Source of the DNA: JAJDZL01 sp965221175
Lineage (GTDB): Bacteria; Pseudomonadota; Gammaproteobacteria; Arenicellales; JAJDZL01
Length of the DNA: 64,000 bases
Reading direction: 5' to 3'
NCBI GenBank assembly: GCA_965221175.1
Contig: OZ244867.1
Span: 2,976,001 to 3,040,000 of the forward strand
This document shows positions 1 through 8,346 of the stretch, piece after piece (within the stretch, counting starts at the first letter, position 1; each line of letters starts with the position of its first letter). The position numbers and the translations under genes are program-made. The notes below the pieces were generated by a model, which had not been told where the DNA came from, did not search any database, and saw only the letters and a program-made list of their open reading frames with translations.

Positions 1-102
1 AACAACCATGGTATGCCAGTGGAACTGCTTCAAACAGAAGGCGTTCACATAGCTGATCGAGAAAGTTTCAAGCGCGGTCAGGAATTGTTTCCTCCACTCT
101 AG
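1..102 (+). CDS. C-terminal end of an unrecognised gene (partial)
   Basis: Frame 1 is open from the window edge to a TAG at 100-102, giving 33 residues that end in QELFPPL. It stops 16 bases before the start of the pncC gene on the same strand, so the two are probably co-transcribed. The fragment is too short to identify. It does not resemble the C-terminus of PgpA, a common neighbour of this amidase. The main support for coding is the open frame and the tight spacing. Confidence 0.45.
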   Translation, partial: NNHGMPVELLQTEGVHIADRESFKRGQELFPPL

Positions 103-118
103 CGGGAAGTCGTACGAA

Positions 119-613
119 ATGGCCTCCAGCATCGAACTGCTCGCGCGTGAAGTTGGAGATACTTTGCTACAAAATCACTTGGTGCTCACTACGGTTGAGT
201 CGTGTACCGGAGGCTGGGTAGCCGAAGCGATTACGAGCGTAGCAGGAAGTTCCTCATGGTTTGAACGAGGGTTTGTCACTTATAGCAATGAAGCCAAGCA
301 GGAACTCCTAGGTGTCAGGAAGGAAACCCTCCTACAGTACGGTGCAGTAAGCAGAGAAGTTGCACGAGAAATGTCTTTGGGCGGAATCGATGCCAGTCGC
401 GCCGATCTTGCCGTAGCGGTTACAGGCATTGCAGGACCGGACGGTGGTACCTTGCAAAAACCTGTCGGCACGGTATGGGTTGCTTGGGGAGACCGAAGTG
501 GCAATGTCAGCGAACAGCTTTTCCAATTTGATGGTGATCGAGAATCCGTACGTAGATCAACGGTAGAACAATCGCTAGCTGGAATATTGGAGTTTCTCAA
601 AAGTCCCAGCTAA
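119..613 (+). CDS. pncC: Nicotinamide-nucleotide amidohydrolase (CinA C-terminal type)
   Basis: A 164-residue protein matching the stand-alone CinA C-terminal amidase, which hydrolyses NMN to nicotinate mononucleotide in the pyridine nucleotide salvage cycle. Visible family motifs are ESCTGG near residue 28, the FxTYSNEAK segment near residue 52 and AVTGIAGPDGG near residue 100. Length is that of E. coli PncC/YgaD, so the N-terminal MoaB-like half of full CinA is absent, as is usual in gammaproteobacteria. In many relatives recA follows directly; here recA is missing and decayed DNA follows instead. Confidence 0.93.
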   Translation: MASSIELLAREVGDTLLQNHLVLTTVESCTGGWVAEAITSVAGSSSWFERGFVTYSNEAKQELLGVRKETLLQYGAVSREVAREMSLGGIDASRADLAVAVTGIAGPDGGTLQKPVGTVWVAWGDRSGNVSEQLFQFDGDRESVRRSTVEQSLAGILEFLKSPS

Positions 614-1259
614 TACGACAATTAATGACGAAATGTTATTTGTCTATTGTAATTTTTAAACTTCTGTAATACTTTTCTGTAGTTGAAATTTCCAATCTTC
701 TGTGGGTATACTTACCAGACAATTTCCATCTTTAACCTATCGAATTTTCTTGGGATAGTTGACCAATGGGCAGGATTGATGTGCATATCCAGGAAGGCGT
801 GAATTCGTGTGTTGCGAATGCTGCGGCTTCTGTTCTCATCGGAAAAATCGATTATTCGGGGGATTTGGCTGGAATGACCTATTTCTTGGGACACACACCG
901 AATTTATTGCGTGTCACTGTGGATCGGCTCGCGTGAGGTCATTAGGCGTAGGTGCTGACACGCAATTTTCTTTACAGTGCCTACGCCAATCACGTACATT
1001 CCTTTAGAAAGTTGACTTCGCATCAATATATGCATCAACACTAGTTTTTGATCGTTTGATCGAATCAATTCATTTACTCAGATGGCCGCAGAGATTGCCC
1101 TTCTGAATTCAGCAGCTGTCGCTTGAAGCACCGATAGTGCAATTACCGACCTAGGTACCGGGAAAATTATCCGGCCAATAAACTATTCGTTCTGACCAAG
1201 TGGCACCTTTCGGCGTATTGATTTACGCCAACGCAGAGTTTATGGGAGTTCCTTGGAAA
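614..1259. other. Gene-poor stretch, probably decayed
   Basis: About 650 bases follow pncC without a convincing gene. A minus-strand frame at 712-894 encodes 60 residues ending in KFDRLKMEIVW; it could be the tail of a broken gene, perhaps linked to the methyltransferase relic upstream on the same strand, but nothing is recognisable. The only other structure seen is an inverted repeat at 945-987. Confidence 0.4.
945..987. repeat. Imperfect inverted repeat (hairpin)
   Basis: GGCGTAGG at 945-952 pairs with CCTACGCC at 980-987; the arms extend to 13 bases with two mismatches. There is no T-tract on either side. It could be a terminator for the decayed genes or the end of a lost mobile element. 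Confidence 0.4.
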
Positions 1260-1514
1260 ACCATCATTGATCAATCCATTCTTCATGCACATCAGTATCT
1301 TACGACCAATGATCTTGAAATGATGCACCACATGCGAGGCTGTCAGGATTGGGATGAAAGTCCCGTCCCTTGTTGAAAGGAGGATCGGTTGCAATAAGAT
1401 GGACGGTTCCGCTATTTATCCCCCGAAGGAACTTCAGATTGTTTTCATGGAATAAAGTGCGGTTCTTCCAATTCGGGCTATAACGTTGCGTTGCGGGCTG
1501 TCTCGTCTCGGCAT
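1260..1514 (-). pseudogene. Relic of a site-specific DNA methyltransferase (N-terminal part)
   Basis: Reading the minus strand from 1514, a ribosome-site-like AGGAGGGA precedes an ATG. After one frameshift the frame encodes QRYSPNWKNRTLFH, then NLKFLRGINSGTV and ATDPPFNKGRDFHPNPDSLA. DPPF is the catalytic motif IV of amino (N6-adenine/N4-cytosine) DNA methyltransferases, and the flanking words are typical of the N-terminus of one such family. The frame then hits a stop where WSWD is expected, continues as DTDVHEEWIDQ, and hits another stop and frameshift. Only about 85 codons are recognisable, with no downstream motif I (FxGxG). It is a dead fragment, presumably of a restriction-modification or solitary methylase gene. 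Confidence 0.8.
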
Positions 1515-1654
1515 GTCTCCCTCCTATTCAGCGATTGCCGTACCAACTATATAATGAGAATGAATAATTTTGGGCACCATCACGACTTGAAATTAGTATA
1601 CTAATCGTTAAGTATCATTTAGTGTAATAGTAAACAATAGAGTAAGCAATTGAC

Positions 1655-1906
1655 ATGTCAACCACATCTTTCGATACTTTACAAGCATCAAAAGACTTGC
1701 AAAGTCATGGCTTTGAGCAGGAACAAGCTGAGGCGATTGCACAGGTAGTTCGCAACGGACAGGGCGAACTAGCAACTAAGTATGATATTGATTCAGTTAG
1801 GTCTGATATTGAAAATGTTAAATGGACGCTAGGTGCAATGATAGGTGTGAATTTTATTGTGATGATAGGTGGATTCAGTCTGTTGGCGACATTTATTAAC
1901 CAATGA
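1655..1906 (+). CDS. Small coiled-coil protein with C-terminal membrane segment (DUF1640-like)
   Basis: An 83-residue protein. The N-terminal half (FDTLQASKDLQSHGFEQEQAEAIAQVV) resembles the start of bacterial DUF1640/CCDC90-type proteins, followed by the ELATKYDIDSVRSDIE coiled-coil segment and a hydrophobic helix of about 22 residues at the C-terminus. Such proteins are common orphans in proteobacteria, often near mobile DNA, and their function is unknown. It sits alone between a methyltransferase relic and a transposase relic. The start is the ATG at 1655; no strong ribosome site is visible. Confidence 0.7.
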   Translation: MSTTSFDTLQASKDLQSHGFEQEQAEAIAQVVRNGQGELATKYDIDSVRSDIENVKWTLGAMIGVNFIVMIGGFSLLATFINQ

Positions 1907-1976
1907 GTTTTTTGTACGAGAGAGTCTTGCTAATCATTCCAGCAGCTAACATAGCCATATAACCAGCCCAGATTCT

Positions 1977-2224
1977 TTAATCCACTTCGACCGTCCCATA
2001 GAACAAGTCAGAACCATCCTTCCACCCTTCGCGGATTCGCTGTGCCATGAGCCATGTAGTCGGTTGCGATATGCCTAAATCCCGGTGCAGTTTCATGCTG
2101 GAAACACCCTTTAAGCTGGTAGTCATTGGATACATTGCGAAAATCCATTTACGTAAAGGGAACCCTGCTTGACTGCATGACAGTGCCAGTCTTGATGCTG
2201 AAATAACTCCGACAATTAAATATG
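1977..2224 (-). pseudogene. Relic of an IS1595-family transposase
   Basis: The minus strand encodes CRSYFSIKTGTVMQSSRVP, then, after a one-base frameshift in the run CCCTTTACG, RKWIFAMYPMTTSLKGVSS, MKLHRDLGISQPTTWLMAQR and IREGWKDGSDLFYGTVEVD, and then a stop. This is the segment of ISXO2-like (IS1595) transposases running from the end of the zinc ribbon to the first catalytic aspartate region (VEVDE). Both the N-terminal zinc ribbon and the catalytic core after VEVD are missing, so the element is a dead internal fragment. Confidence 0.85.
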
Positions 2225-2416
2225 ATGATCAAATTTCCGAAAGAGGCGGGACGCATTGAGCCGAATCCGTTTGATTATTGGGATGAAAAGAAAACTAAGA
2301 GAAGTGAAGAAATTAGGCAACAGGCGGTGAAGGATGTGAGAGAGACTTTCCGCACCCTTCGTGAGCAATGGAAGGAAAGTAATAGAACAGATTCGTCTTC
2401 AAAGGATTCGAATTAG
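2222..2416 (+). CDS. Small hypothetical protein
   Basis: A 64-residue, highly charged frame (FPKEAGRIEPNPFDYWDEKK near the N-terminus, then a lysine/glutamate-rich helix-like tail). The charge pattern and a start clear of the neighbouring transposase relic make coding plausible. I recognise no family and see no clear ribosome site, and it lies among relics. It may be a chance frame. Confidence 0.3.
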   Translation: MMIKFPKEAGRIEPNPFDYWDEKKTKRSEEIRQQAVKDVRETFRTLREQWKESNRTDSSSKDSN

Positions 2417-2477
2417 AAGTAACCAGCAGCATTTCATCCTCAATGTGTCAGTAGTATCAAATACTGACGTGCCAACA

Positions 2478-2770
2478 TTAGGTGTGAGGTGGCGATTCCA
2501 TCACTTTCGCTTGATGCCTCAGTTCGGGTGTCATAGTAAACTGCGGACAACCGAATGCTGTAGCACCCCAAGCGCCACAAGTTTCAATTTTTTCATTAAT
2601 CAAGATGACTGAGTGATCACCTGTTGTAAATCTCGACTGACAGGATAAGAATTCGAAACGTTCCCAATTCCAACGGTACCAGGTGCAACCGACCGATATA
2701 AAATCCCGTTGCGATTGATTCTAGTTGCACAGTTTTGGGTAGTCTCAATAAGCGCTAAGGGATTGCCAAG
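2478..2770 (-). pseudogene. Decayed ORF, function not recognised
   Basis: On the minus strand from 2770 one frame reads LGNPLALIETTQNC, ATRINRNGILYRSVAPGTVG and IGNVSNSYPVSRD. A shift of frame near 2630 then gives SRFTTGDHSVILINEKIE, TCGAWGATAFGCPQF and TMTPELRHQAKVMESPPHT, ending at 2478. Two adjoining protein-like stretches joined only by a frameshift suggest a broken gene. The cysteine-containing GCPQF context resembles the stretch before the zinc site of some secreted metalloproteases, but that is a weak impression. No start codon is found. Confidence 0.4.
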
Positions 2771-2881
2771 ATATTCGGATATTTAAATCTCTCGATAGTT
2801 ATCTGTTTACTTTCATGTTTTGAGTTCCTGCACACCAGCGTATATAAACGATGGTCAATTGGCAATGATTCTCGGACTGAA

Positions 2882-3400
2882 ATGTTGAATAATCCTGACA
2901 CGCAAAGACTGTTTGTAGGCTTGTGGCCTAATTTCGAAATTCGATCGCACCTGACAACAGTTCAAACCGATTTTCGATTATCTGAGTCAAGTCGAACAAC
3001 ACTCCCAGAAAAATTCCACATTACACTTTTGTTTCTGGGTGACATACCCAAAACAGAAATCGCCAGCGTGAAGGCCTTCATTCAAGACATTCAGTTCGAT
3101 CCGTTTTCGATTGAGTTGAACTGTGTTGGTTTCTGGCCCGGTAACCGCATAATTTGGGCCGGAACAGATGAAGTGAGCATCGAATTAACCGAGCTTGTCG
3201 GCAGGGTGAGGAAGGGGTTGTCTCGATTTGGTAAAGATCGTAGAAAATTTGTTCCCCACATTACCTTGGCGCGCAAGGCTCAAAAGAGAATACACGGTTT
3301 GATAGACCCGATCCACTGGCAGGTGCATCACATCGAATTGATTCGCTCAACGCTTTTGAGCGATGGCGCAAAATACGAGTCAATCGCGCGCTCAGGCTGA
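2882..3400 (+). CDS. thpR: RNA 2',3'-cyclic phosphodiesterase (2H family)
   Basis: A 172-residue member of the 2H phosphoesterase superfamily (LigT/ThpR), which opens 2',3'-cyclic phosphates on RNA and was first described as a 2'-5' RNA ligase. The two catalytic HxTx motifs are visible: KFHITLLFLGD near residue 45 and FVPHITLARK near residue 122. Spacing and length fit the family. It is convergent with the hydratase gene, whose stop lies 9 bases away. Confidence 0.92.
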   Translation: MLNNPDTQRLFVGLWPNFEIRSHLTTVQTDFRLSESSRTTLPEKFHITLLFLGDIPKTEIASVKAFIQDIQFDPFSIELNCVGFWPGNRIIWAGTDEVSIELTELVGRVRKGLSRFGKDRRKFVPHITLARKAQKRIHGLIDPIHWQVHHIELIRSTLLSDGAKYESIARSG

Positions 3401-3408
3401 ATCAGCTA

Positions 3409-4197
3409 TCAATCTACAAGAACTGCTGAAACTGATCCAAATATTCCAAGATCTGCAGTAACCCTGTCGCCTGAACGGATTGGTTTTGGTCGCCCGCATA
3501 CACCAGTAGTGATGTATTGTTCGGCTTCGATTGTGATCCCTCTTGAGGAAAGCTGGTTTACCACCCACTCAAGTGCCGCTAGCGGATGTCCCAAAGCATC
3601 CGCTCCGGTTCCTTGCGTTGCGACCTCATCATTGATGATCAGTCGGACTGGACAATCTGCCAAATTGATGTTTCTCCATTCTACCGAAGTTGCTTCACCG
3701 ATGACCCAGTCTTTTCCACAAGCACAGTCTGCAAGCAGAGTTGCCGCTCCAGCATTTGCGAAATCTGAAATTCTCGAGTCCGGGAATTCCAGACTGGGAT
3801 GTAGGCTTGAGACAGCGTCGAGAATTTCATCTCTCGTATACGCAGTTGCACGGCTAATTATTGATTTGCCGAAACGAAAAGCGAACTCTGCTTCCGCTAC
3901 CGCCATGTGATTGCCGGCCATCGACAGAACTGCGTTCGGTTCATACACATGCGATGAAAGATAGGGACCTTCTAGTGGTTCATCGACACCGATATGTTTC
4001 TGGCCACCTGCACTGGTAGCGGCGATTTTCCACCCAGCGATGGAATCTTCAGCGAGTTCCGGGAAGTGAATTTGAGCTTGTCTTCCGACATCTTCAGTAT
4101 CTGGCTTGCAGTGCGCAGGAAGCGCATTGATTGTTTCTCCGGCATTGCGCAACGCCCATAAGGCTGCCGCTGCTTGTCTGGCAATTTCGCTATTCAT
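3409..4197 (-). CDS. 2-keto-4-pentenoate hydratase-like protein (FAH superfamily)
   Basis: A 262-residue protein of the MhpD/fumarylacetoacetase-hydrolase fold. The family uses a divalent metal to hydrate or decarboxylate 2-keto-alkenoates in meta-cleavage pathways of aromatic catabolism. Visible features are the AEAEFAFRFGK metal-binding segment near residue 102, HPSLEFPDSR near residue 133 and the C-terminal GRPKPIRSGDRVTADLG. No other meta-cleavage genes are nearby, so the substrate is open. It is followed upstream, on the same strand, by fdxA 38 bases away, so the two may share a transcript. Confidence 0.85.
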   Translation of the reverse strand: MNSEIARQAAAALWALRNAGETINALPAHCKPDTEDVGRQAQIHFPELAEDSIAGWKIAATSAGGQKHIGVDEPLEGPYLSSHVYEPNAVLSMAGNHMAVAEAEFAFRFGKSIISRATAYTRDEILDAVSSLHPSLEFPDSRISDFANAGAATLLADCACGKDWVIGEATSVEWRNINLADCPVRLIINDEVATQGTGADALGHPLAALEWVVNQLSSRGITIEAEQYITTGVCGRPKPIRSGDRVTADLGIFGSVSAVLVD

Positions 4198-4235
4198 GGT
4201 TTTAAGTTATTCCTATGTGTAATTTCATTTGGAAG

Positions 4236-4559
4236 TCATCGTTCCAAATACTCACGTTTGTTTTTTACCTCTTCCCACTCCGCTGCATCCGGCGGGGCTT
4301 CGATGATCGAAGAAATTACCGGCCAAATTAGACTCAATTCTGTATTGAGATCGAAGAATTCGCGCTGATCTTCAGGTAAATCATCTTCAGCATAAATTGC
4401 GGTTACGGGACATTCAGGTTCGCACAGACTGCAGTCGATGCACTCCTCCGGGTCAATGACAAGCATATTCGGGCCTTCGTGGAAACAATCCACTGGGCAC
4501 ACTTCAACACAGTCTGTGTATTTACACTTTATGCAAGATTCGGTAACAATATAAGTCAT
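4236..4559 (-). CDS. fdxA: Seven-iron ferredoxin (FdxA)
   Basis: A 107-residue ferredoxin with one [3Fe-4S] and one [4Fe-4S] cluster. The N-terminal pattern CIKCKYTDCVEVCPVDCF has the spaced cysteines of the 3Fe site, and CIDCSLCEPECP holds the 4Fe site. The C-terminal extension is that of Azotobacter FdI and Pseudomonas FdxA. The gene commonly neighbours mutS in gammaproteobacteria, as here with one gene between. It is a low-potential electron carrier of general use. Confidence 0.93.
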   Translation of the reverse strand: MTYIVTESCIKCKYTDCVEVCPVDCFHEGPNMLVIDPEECIDCSLCEPECPVTAIYAEDDLPEDQREFFDLNTELSLIWPVISSIIEAPPDAAEWEEVKNKREYLER

Positions 4560-4750
4560 GGTTCAACAAATGTGTATAAAAGCATCCACGTCGTGAATGC
4601 AGAATATGATTAACGTGCTGCAAATTTAATTTTGGCGTTGTTCAATAACCGTAGAAATACTGACAAATTCAAATATCACGATTTGGCATCGAGATCAAAT
4701 TATTGAATTATCTACTTTCATGGATTTGGAAGTAATAGTTTACTCTCCCA

Positions 4751-5560
4751 TTACTCATAGGGTGTTTGACGGATTGCTTCACAATTAAAAAATTTTGTGG
4801 CTTTCTCACAAGATTTAGCCTTGGCGACGCTGTCATAGTAAACAACTTGGGTCGGTTCGTCACCAGGTCTTCTGGACACAAAGGAACGGTAGATACCAAA
4901 TTTGAAATAAACCCTTTTCCCCTTGTTCTTGGTCTTGCCCGACCAAACATAACTTGGATCGACACTTCCGTTGACATAAACACGGAAGAATCCGTCCGAT
5001 TTGTGAGTCCAACGTGCATGTACAAGAATATCTGTCCATCTGCCTCTCATACCTTCGTCTGTCAGTATCTGGTTCTGGTGTAAGGTGTATCCTATTGTTT
5101 GGTTATCGACGTGATATCCTCCACGTGCATTTTGAAACATGAAGACGGGATGATCGTCGTGTTGGTGAAACTGTCCAAGCGCAATTTTGACCGGGAAGAT
5201 TATCTCATAATCTCTTGGAATGTAAATCGACCAGTGATACCAATGTTCTCCTTTTCTCCAGTTTGATTTTGATTTCAGTTCGTGTCTTTCTCGGTCTTTT
5301 TTGCAGTCGCTCCAACCAGACCACCAGCTACAGTCGCCCGCACGAATTTCAAACCTCATGGACAATTTTCCATCGCGAACTGGATGGCCTCTCTGACTTT
5401 TCACGACTTGATATCCGTAGGTCTTGAAATTATTGGGAAGCGATTTTTTAAATGACCATCCCGTAGTGATGTCACCGGCTAGAGATTCCTGGGTAACTGT
5501 GATCAGCAACAGCAATATTCCCGCACAAATTAAGTTGAACACGAAACGCGAATATGTCAT
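4751..5560 (-). CDS. Secreted polysaccharide-lyase-like protein (heparin lyase I fold)
   Basis: A 269-residue exported protein. The N-terminus from this ATG (MTYSRFVFNLICAGILLLL) is a clear Sec signal peptide ending near SLAG; an ATG 15 codons upstream at 5605 is also possible but puts extra residues before the signal. The mature part has features of the PF14099 'polysaccharide lyase' group: RFEIRAGDCSWW, the RHELKSK segment, GEHWYHWSIYIP, LGQFHQHDDHPVF, HARWTHKSDGFFRVYVNG and KFGIYRS. Proteins of this fold cleave acidic polysaccharides such as heparin, glucuronan or alginate; the substrate here is not predictable. It stands alone between fdxA and mutS. Confidence 0.75.
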   Translation of the reverse strand: MTYSRFVFNLICAGILLLLITVTQESLAGDITTGWSFKKSLPNNFKTYGYQVVKSQRGHPVRDGKLSMRFEIRAGDCSWWSGWSDCKKDRERHELKSKSNWRKGEHWYHWSIYIPRDYEIIFPVKIALGQFHQHDDHPVFMFQNARGGYHVDNQTIGYTLHQNQILTDEGMRGRWTDILVHARWTHKSDGFFRVYVNGSVDPSYVWSGKTKNKGKRVYFKFGIYRSFVSRRPGDEPTQVVYYDSVAKAKSCEKATKFFNCEAIRQTPYE

Positions 5561-5767
5561 GATTCCTGCAAATCGACTACTGTGTACAACACGTAATATT
5601 CTCATTTCCTACAATCCATACTCGGCTTTTGTGCCTGCTTCTTCCATTGTACTTGCCGTATTTGATGAATCACCGAATTGATATTTAAATTTTTATTCGA
5701 TAAGAAATTGAATACTCATATAAAGCGAACTCTTTTGCTAGACTGTGTGGCACAACTTGAACTGCTT

Positions 5768-8341
5768 TCAATCTTTGTGTAGTTGCTTCAACTGATAGAG
5801 AATTTCGAGCGCTTCCCGCGGACTGATGTTGTCGGGTTGTACTTCGCTGAGTCGGTCGAGTGCCGGTGAAATCGGTTTCGCTTGTGGGTCGAATATTGAA
5901 GGCTGATAAAGTTGTTCGTCTATTTGTACTGCTTGTTTGCTGGCTGACATCGATAGTTCAACGAGTTTTTCTGAAGCGACTGCTATGACTTTGCTTGGAA
6001 TTCCGGCGAGCCTTGCAACCTGAATTCCATAGCTCTGATTTGTTGCTCCTTCTTTGACCTCATACAGAAATATGATCTCACCGCCATGTTTCACTGCGTC
6101 CAGATGTACGTTTTTCGCTCCCGTCAGGCTTTCAGCGAGAGCCGTAATTTCAAAATAGTGCGTCGAAAACATACATAATGCTTGAACGTCGGCCAGCAGG
6201 CTGTGCGCACAAGCCCAGGCTAGAGCCAGCCCATCGAATGTACTGGTCCCACGACCGATTTCATCGACAATAACAAGACTCTTGCGAGTGGCGCTATGTA
6301 ATATGGAAGCCATTTCTGTCATTTCAACCATGAATGTTGAACTGCCCGCACTCAGGTCATCGGAAGCTCCGATGCGTGTGAAAATTCGATCGATGGGTCC
6401 GATGGTCGCTGAGTCGGCAGGGACATACGATCCCGTATAGGCCAGCAGCACAATGACTGCGGTTTGCCTCATGTAAGTACTTTTCCCGCCCATGTTCGGA
6501 CCTGTGATCAGCAGCAAACGATTGTGTTCGTTCAGTTCAGTGTCGTTCGGTACAAAAGGCTTGCTGAGCATTGATTCAACCAGTAAATGTCGACCAGCGG
6601 TTATGGCAATGCCCGGCTCGTCGACCAATTTCGGTCGTTGCAAGTCAAGTGTTGTCGCCCGGCTCGCAAAATTACACAATACATCAATTTCCGCTACTGT
6701 TTTGGCAGTCGTCTGAATGCGAGCGACAAACTGCTGCAGGTGTTCCAGCAATTCGTTGTACAGTGCCTTTTCACGTGCCAAAGATCGCTCTTTCGCACTC
6801 AAAATCTGACTCTCAAATTCCCTGAGTTCCGGTGTAATGTATCGCTCGGTGTTCTTCGTCGTCTGACGACGCGTGTATTCTGCGGGAATCTGCTCCGTCG
6901 CATGACGCGGCACTTCAATGTAATATCCATGCACACGGTTGAAATGCACTCGAAGGTTCTTAATCCCCGTACGCTCGCGTTCTCGAATCTCCATCTCAGA
7001 GAGAGCCTGGCCTGAGTCGTCTCGAAGCTTGATGAGTTCATCCAGTTGACCGTCATATCCCTGTTGAATCACTCCGCCATCTCGAATCATGGCGGCCGGC
7101 TCATCCTGAATTGCCCGCGACAGCAGCTCAGTTAAATCCGGCAACGCTTCCATCGAATTGCACAAATCAATGACTTCCTGACAGTCTCCCTCAGCGATCA
7201 ATTCTGCGAGCGTCGGAATGGATTGAAGCGACTCTTTGAGTCGTACCAAATCAGCCGGTCTGGCGGTTCTTGTCGCAACTCTCGAAACGATACGTTCGAT
7301 ATCCCCAATCTTATGAAGAATTACCTTGCACGTGTCTGATCTTCCTTCTTCGCATAGATGCGCAATGATTCGATGCCTTCGTACTACCTCTTGACGATTG
7401 CGAACCGGATAGCGAAACCACCTACGCAACTGCCTTGCTCCCATCGCTGTTGAACAATGATCGAACAGTTCCAGCAGGCTGTTTTTGGTGTCACCGGACA
7501 GTGTCGCTTCGATTTCCAGGTTGCGCCAGCTATGACTATCCACCAACACAAACTCGTCGGATTTTTCGATTCGAAAGCCCTGGATATGAGGCAACTCTGC
7601 ACCATAGACATCTCTTGCATACTGAAGCATGGCACCGGCAACAGCAGTGGCTTCGGGGTACTGATCACATTCAAATACCGCTAGATCGATGACACTGAAC
7701 TGTTTCTTGAGAAGTTCGCTTGCACGGTCGTAACTGAAGTACCACTGAGGCACTTCCTGAAGCCGATTTGTGTTCAAATTTTCTGTCTGATCGGTAGATT
7801 CGCCGACCAGAATTTCAGCAGGTTGGATTCGATCAATTTCGGACTGGATAGATTCAGATGCCGGAATTTCTCTTGCAGAAAACCTACCACTGGATACTTC
7901 CAGCATGGCTATCGACCAGCCCTTACTGAATTTCTTGACAGCCATCAGAATATTTTCACTACGGGCATCCAGAAAATTCTCGTCTGTGAGTGTGCCTGGG
8001 GTGATGACGCGGACTACTTTTCGTTCAACGGGGCCTTTTGAGGTTGTCGGATCTCCAATCTGTTCGCAGATCGCCACTGGAATCGAGAGCTTAATCAGTT
8101 TCTGAATATACTGATTGACACTATGAAACGGCACGCCAGCCATTTTTATCGGGTTTGCAGTAGATTTTCCTCGGCTGGTTAGCGTAATGCCCAGCAGGTC
8201 GGCACCGCGCTCAGCATCCTCATGGAACATCTCATAAAAATCCCCCATTCTGTAGAACAGAAGGGTGTCGGGATAATCTGCCTTGATGCGCAGGTACTGC
8301 TGCATCATGGGCGTTGTTCCATCTGCAGGTGATGCGCTCAT
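5768..8341 (-). CDS. mutS: DNA mismatch repair protein MutS
   Basis: An 857-residue MutS of normal length that recognises mismatches and small loops and recruits MutL. The mismatch-wedging Phe-x-Glu is present as F35-Y36-E37 in RMGDFYEMF. The Walker A loop GPNMGGKST lies near residue 615, followed by the GASDDLSAGSSTFMVEM signature, VIVDEIGRGTS (Walker B) and STHYFE. The C-terminal EALEILYQLK helix of the tetramerisation tail is also present. suhB starts only 5 bases upstream on the same strand, so the two are likely co-transcribed. Confidence 0.98.
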   Translation of the reverse strand: MSASPADGTTPMMQQYLRIKADYPDTLLFYRMGDFYEMFHEDAERGADLLGITLTSRGKSTANPIKMAGVPFHSVNQYIQKLIKLSIPVAICEQIGDPTTSKGPVERKVVRVITPGTLTDENFLDARSENILMAVKKFSKGWSIAMLEVSSGRFSAREIPASESIQSEIDRIQPAEILVGESTDQTENLNTNRLQEVPQWYFSYDRASELLKKQFSVIDLAVFECDQYPEATAVAGAMLQYARDVYGAELPHIQGFRIEKSDEFVLVDSHSWRNLEIEATLSGDTKNSLLELFDHCSTAMGARQLRRWFRYPVRNRQEVVRRHRIIAHLCEEGRSDTCKVILHKIGDIERIVSRVATRTARPADLVRLKESLQSIPTLAELIAEGDCQEVIDLCNSMEALPDLTELLSRAIQDEPAAMIRDGGVIQQGYDGQLDELIKLRDDSGQALSEMEIRERERTGIKNLRVHFNRVHGYYIEVPRHATEQIPAEYTRRQTTKNTERYITPELREFESQILSAKERSLAREKALYNELLEHLQQFVARIQTTAKTVAEIDVLCNFASRATTLDLQRPKLVDEPGIAITAGRHLLVESMLSKPFVPNDTELNEHNRLLLITGPNMGGKSTYMRQTAVIVLLAYTGSYVPADSATIGPIDRIFTRIGASDDLSAGSSTFMVEMTEMASILHSATRKSLVIVDEIGRGTSTFDGLALAWACAHSLLADVQALCMFSTHYFEITALAESLTGAKNVHLDAVKHGGEIIFLYEVKEGATNQSYGIQVARLAGIPSKVIAVASEKLVELSMSASKQAVQIDEQLYQPSIFDPQAKPISPALDRLSEVQPDNISPREALEILYQLKQLHKD

Positions 8342-8346
8342 GACAA

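Noticed and set aside
2361..2612. An 83-residue plus-strand frame
   Set aside because: It lies opposite a more protein-like decayed minus-strand frame and its composition (many S, H, F) looks random.
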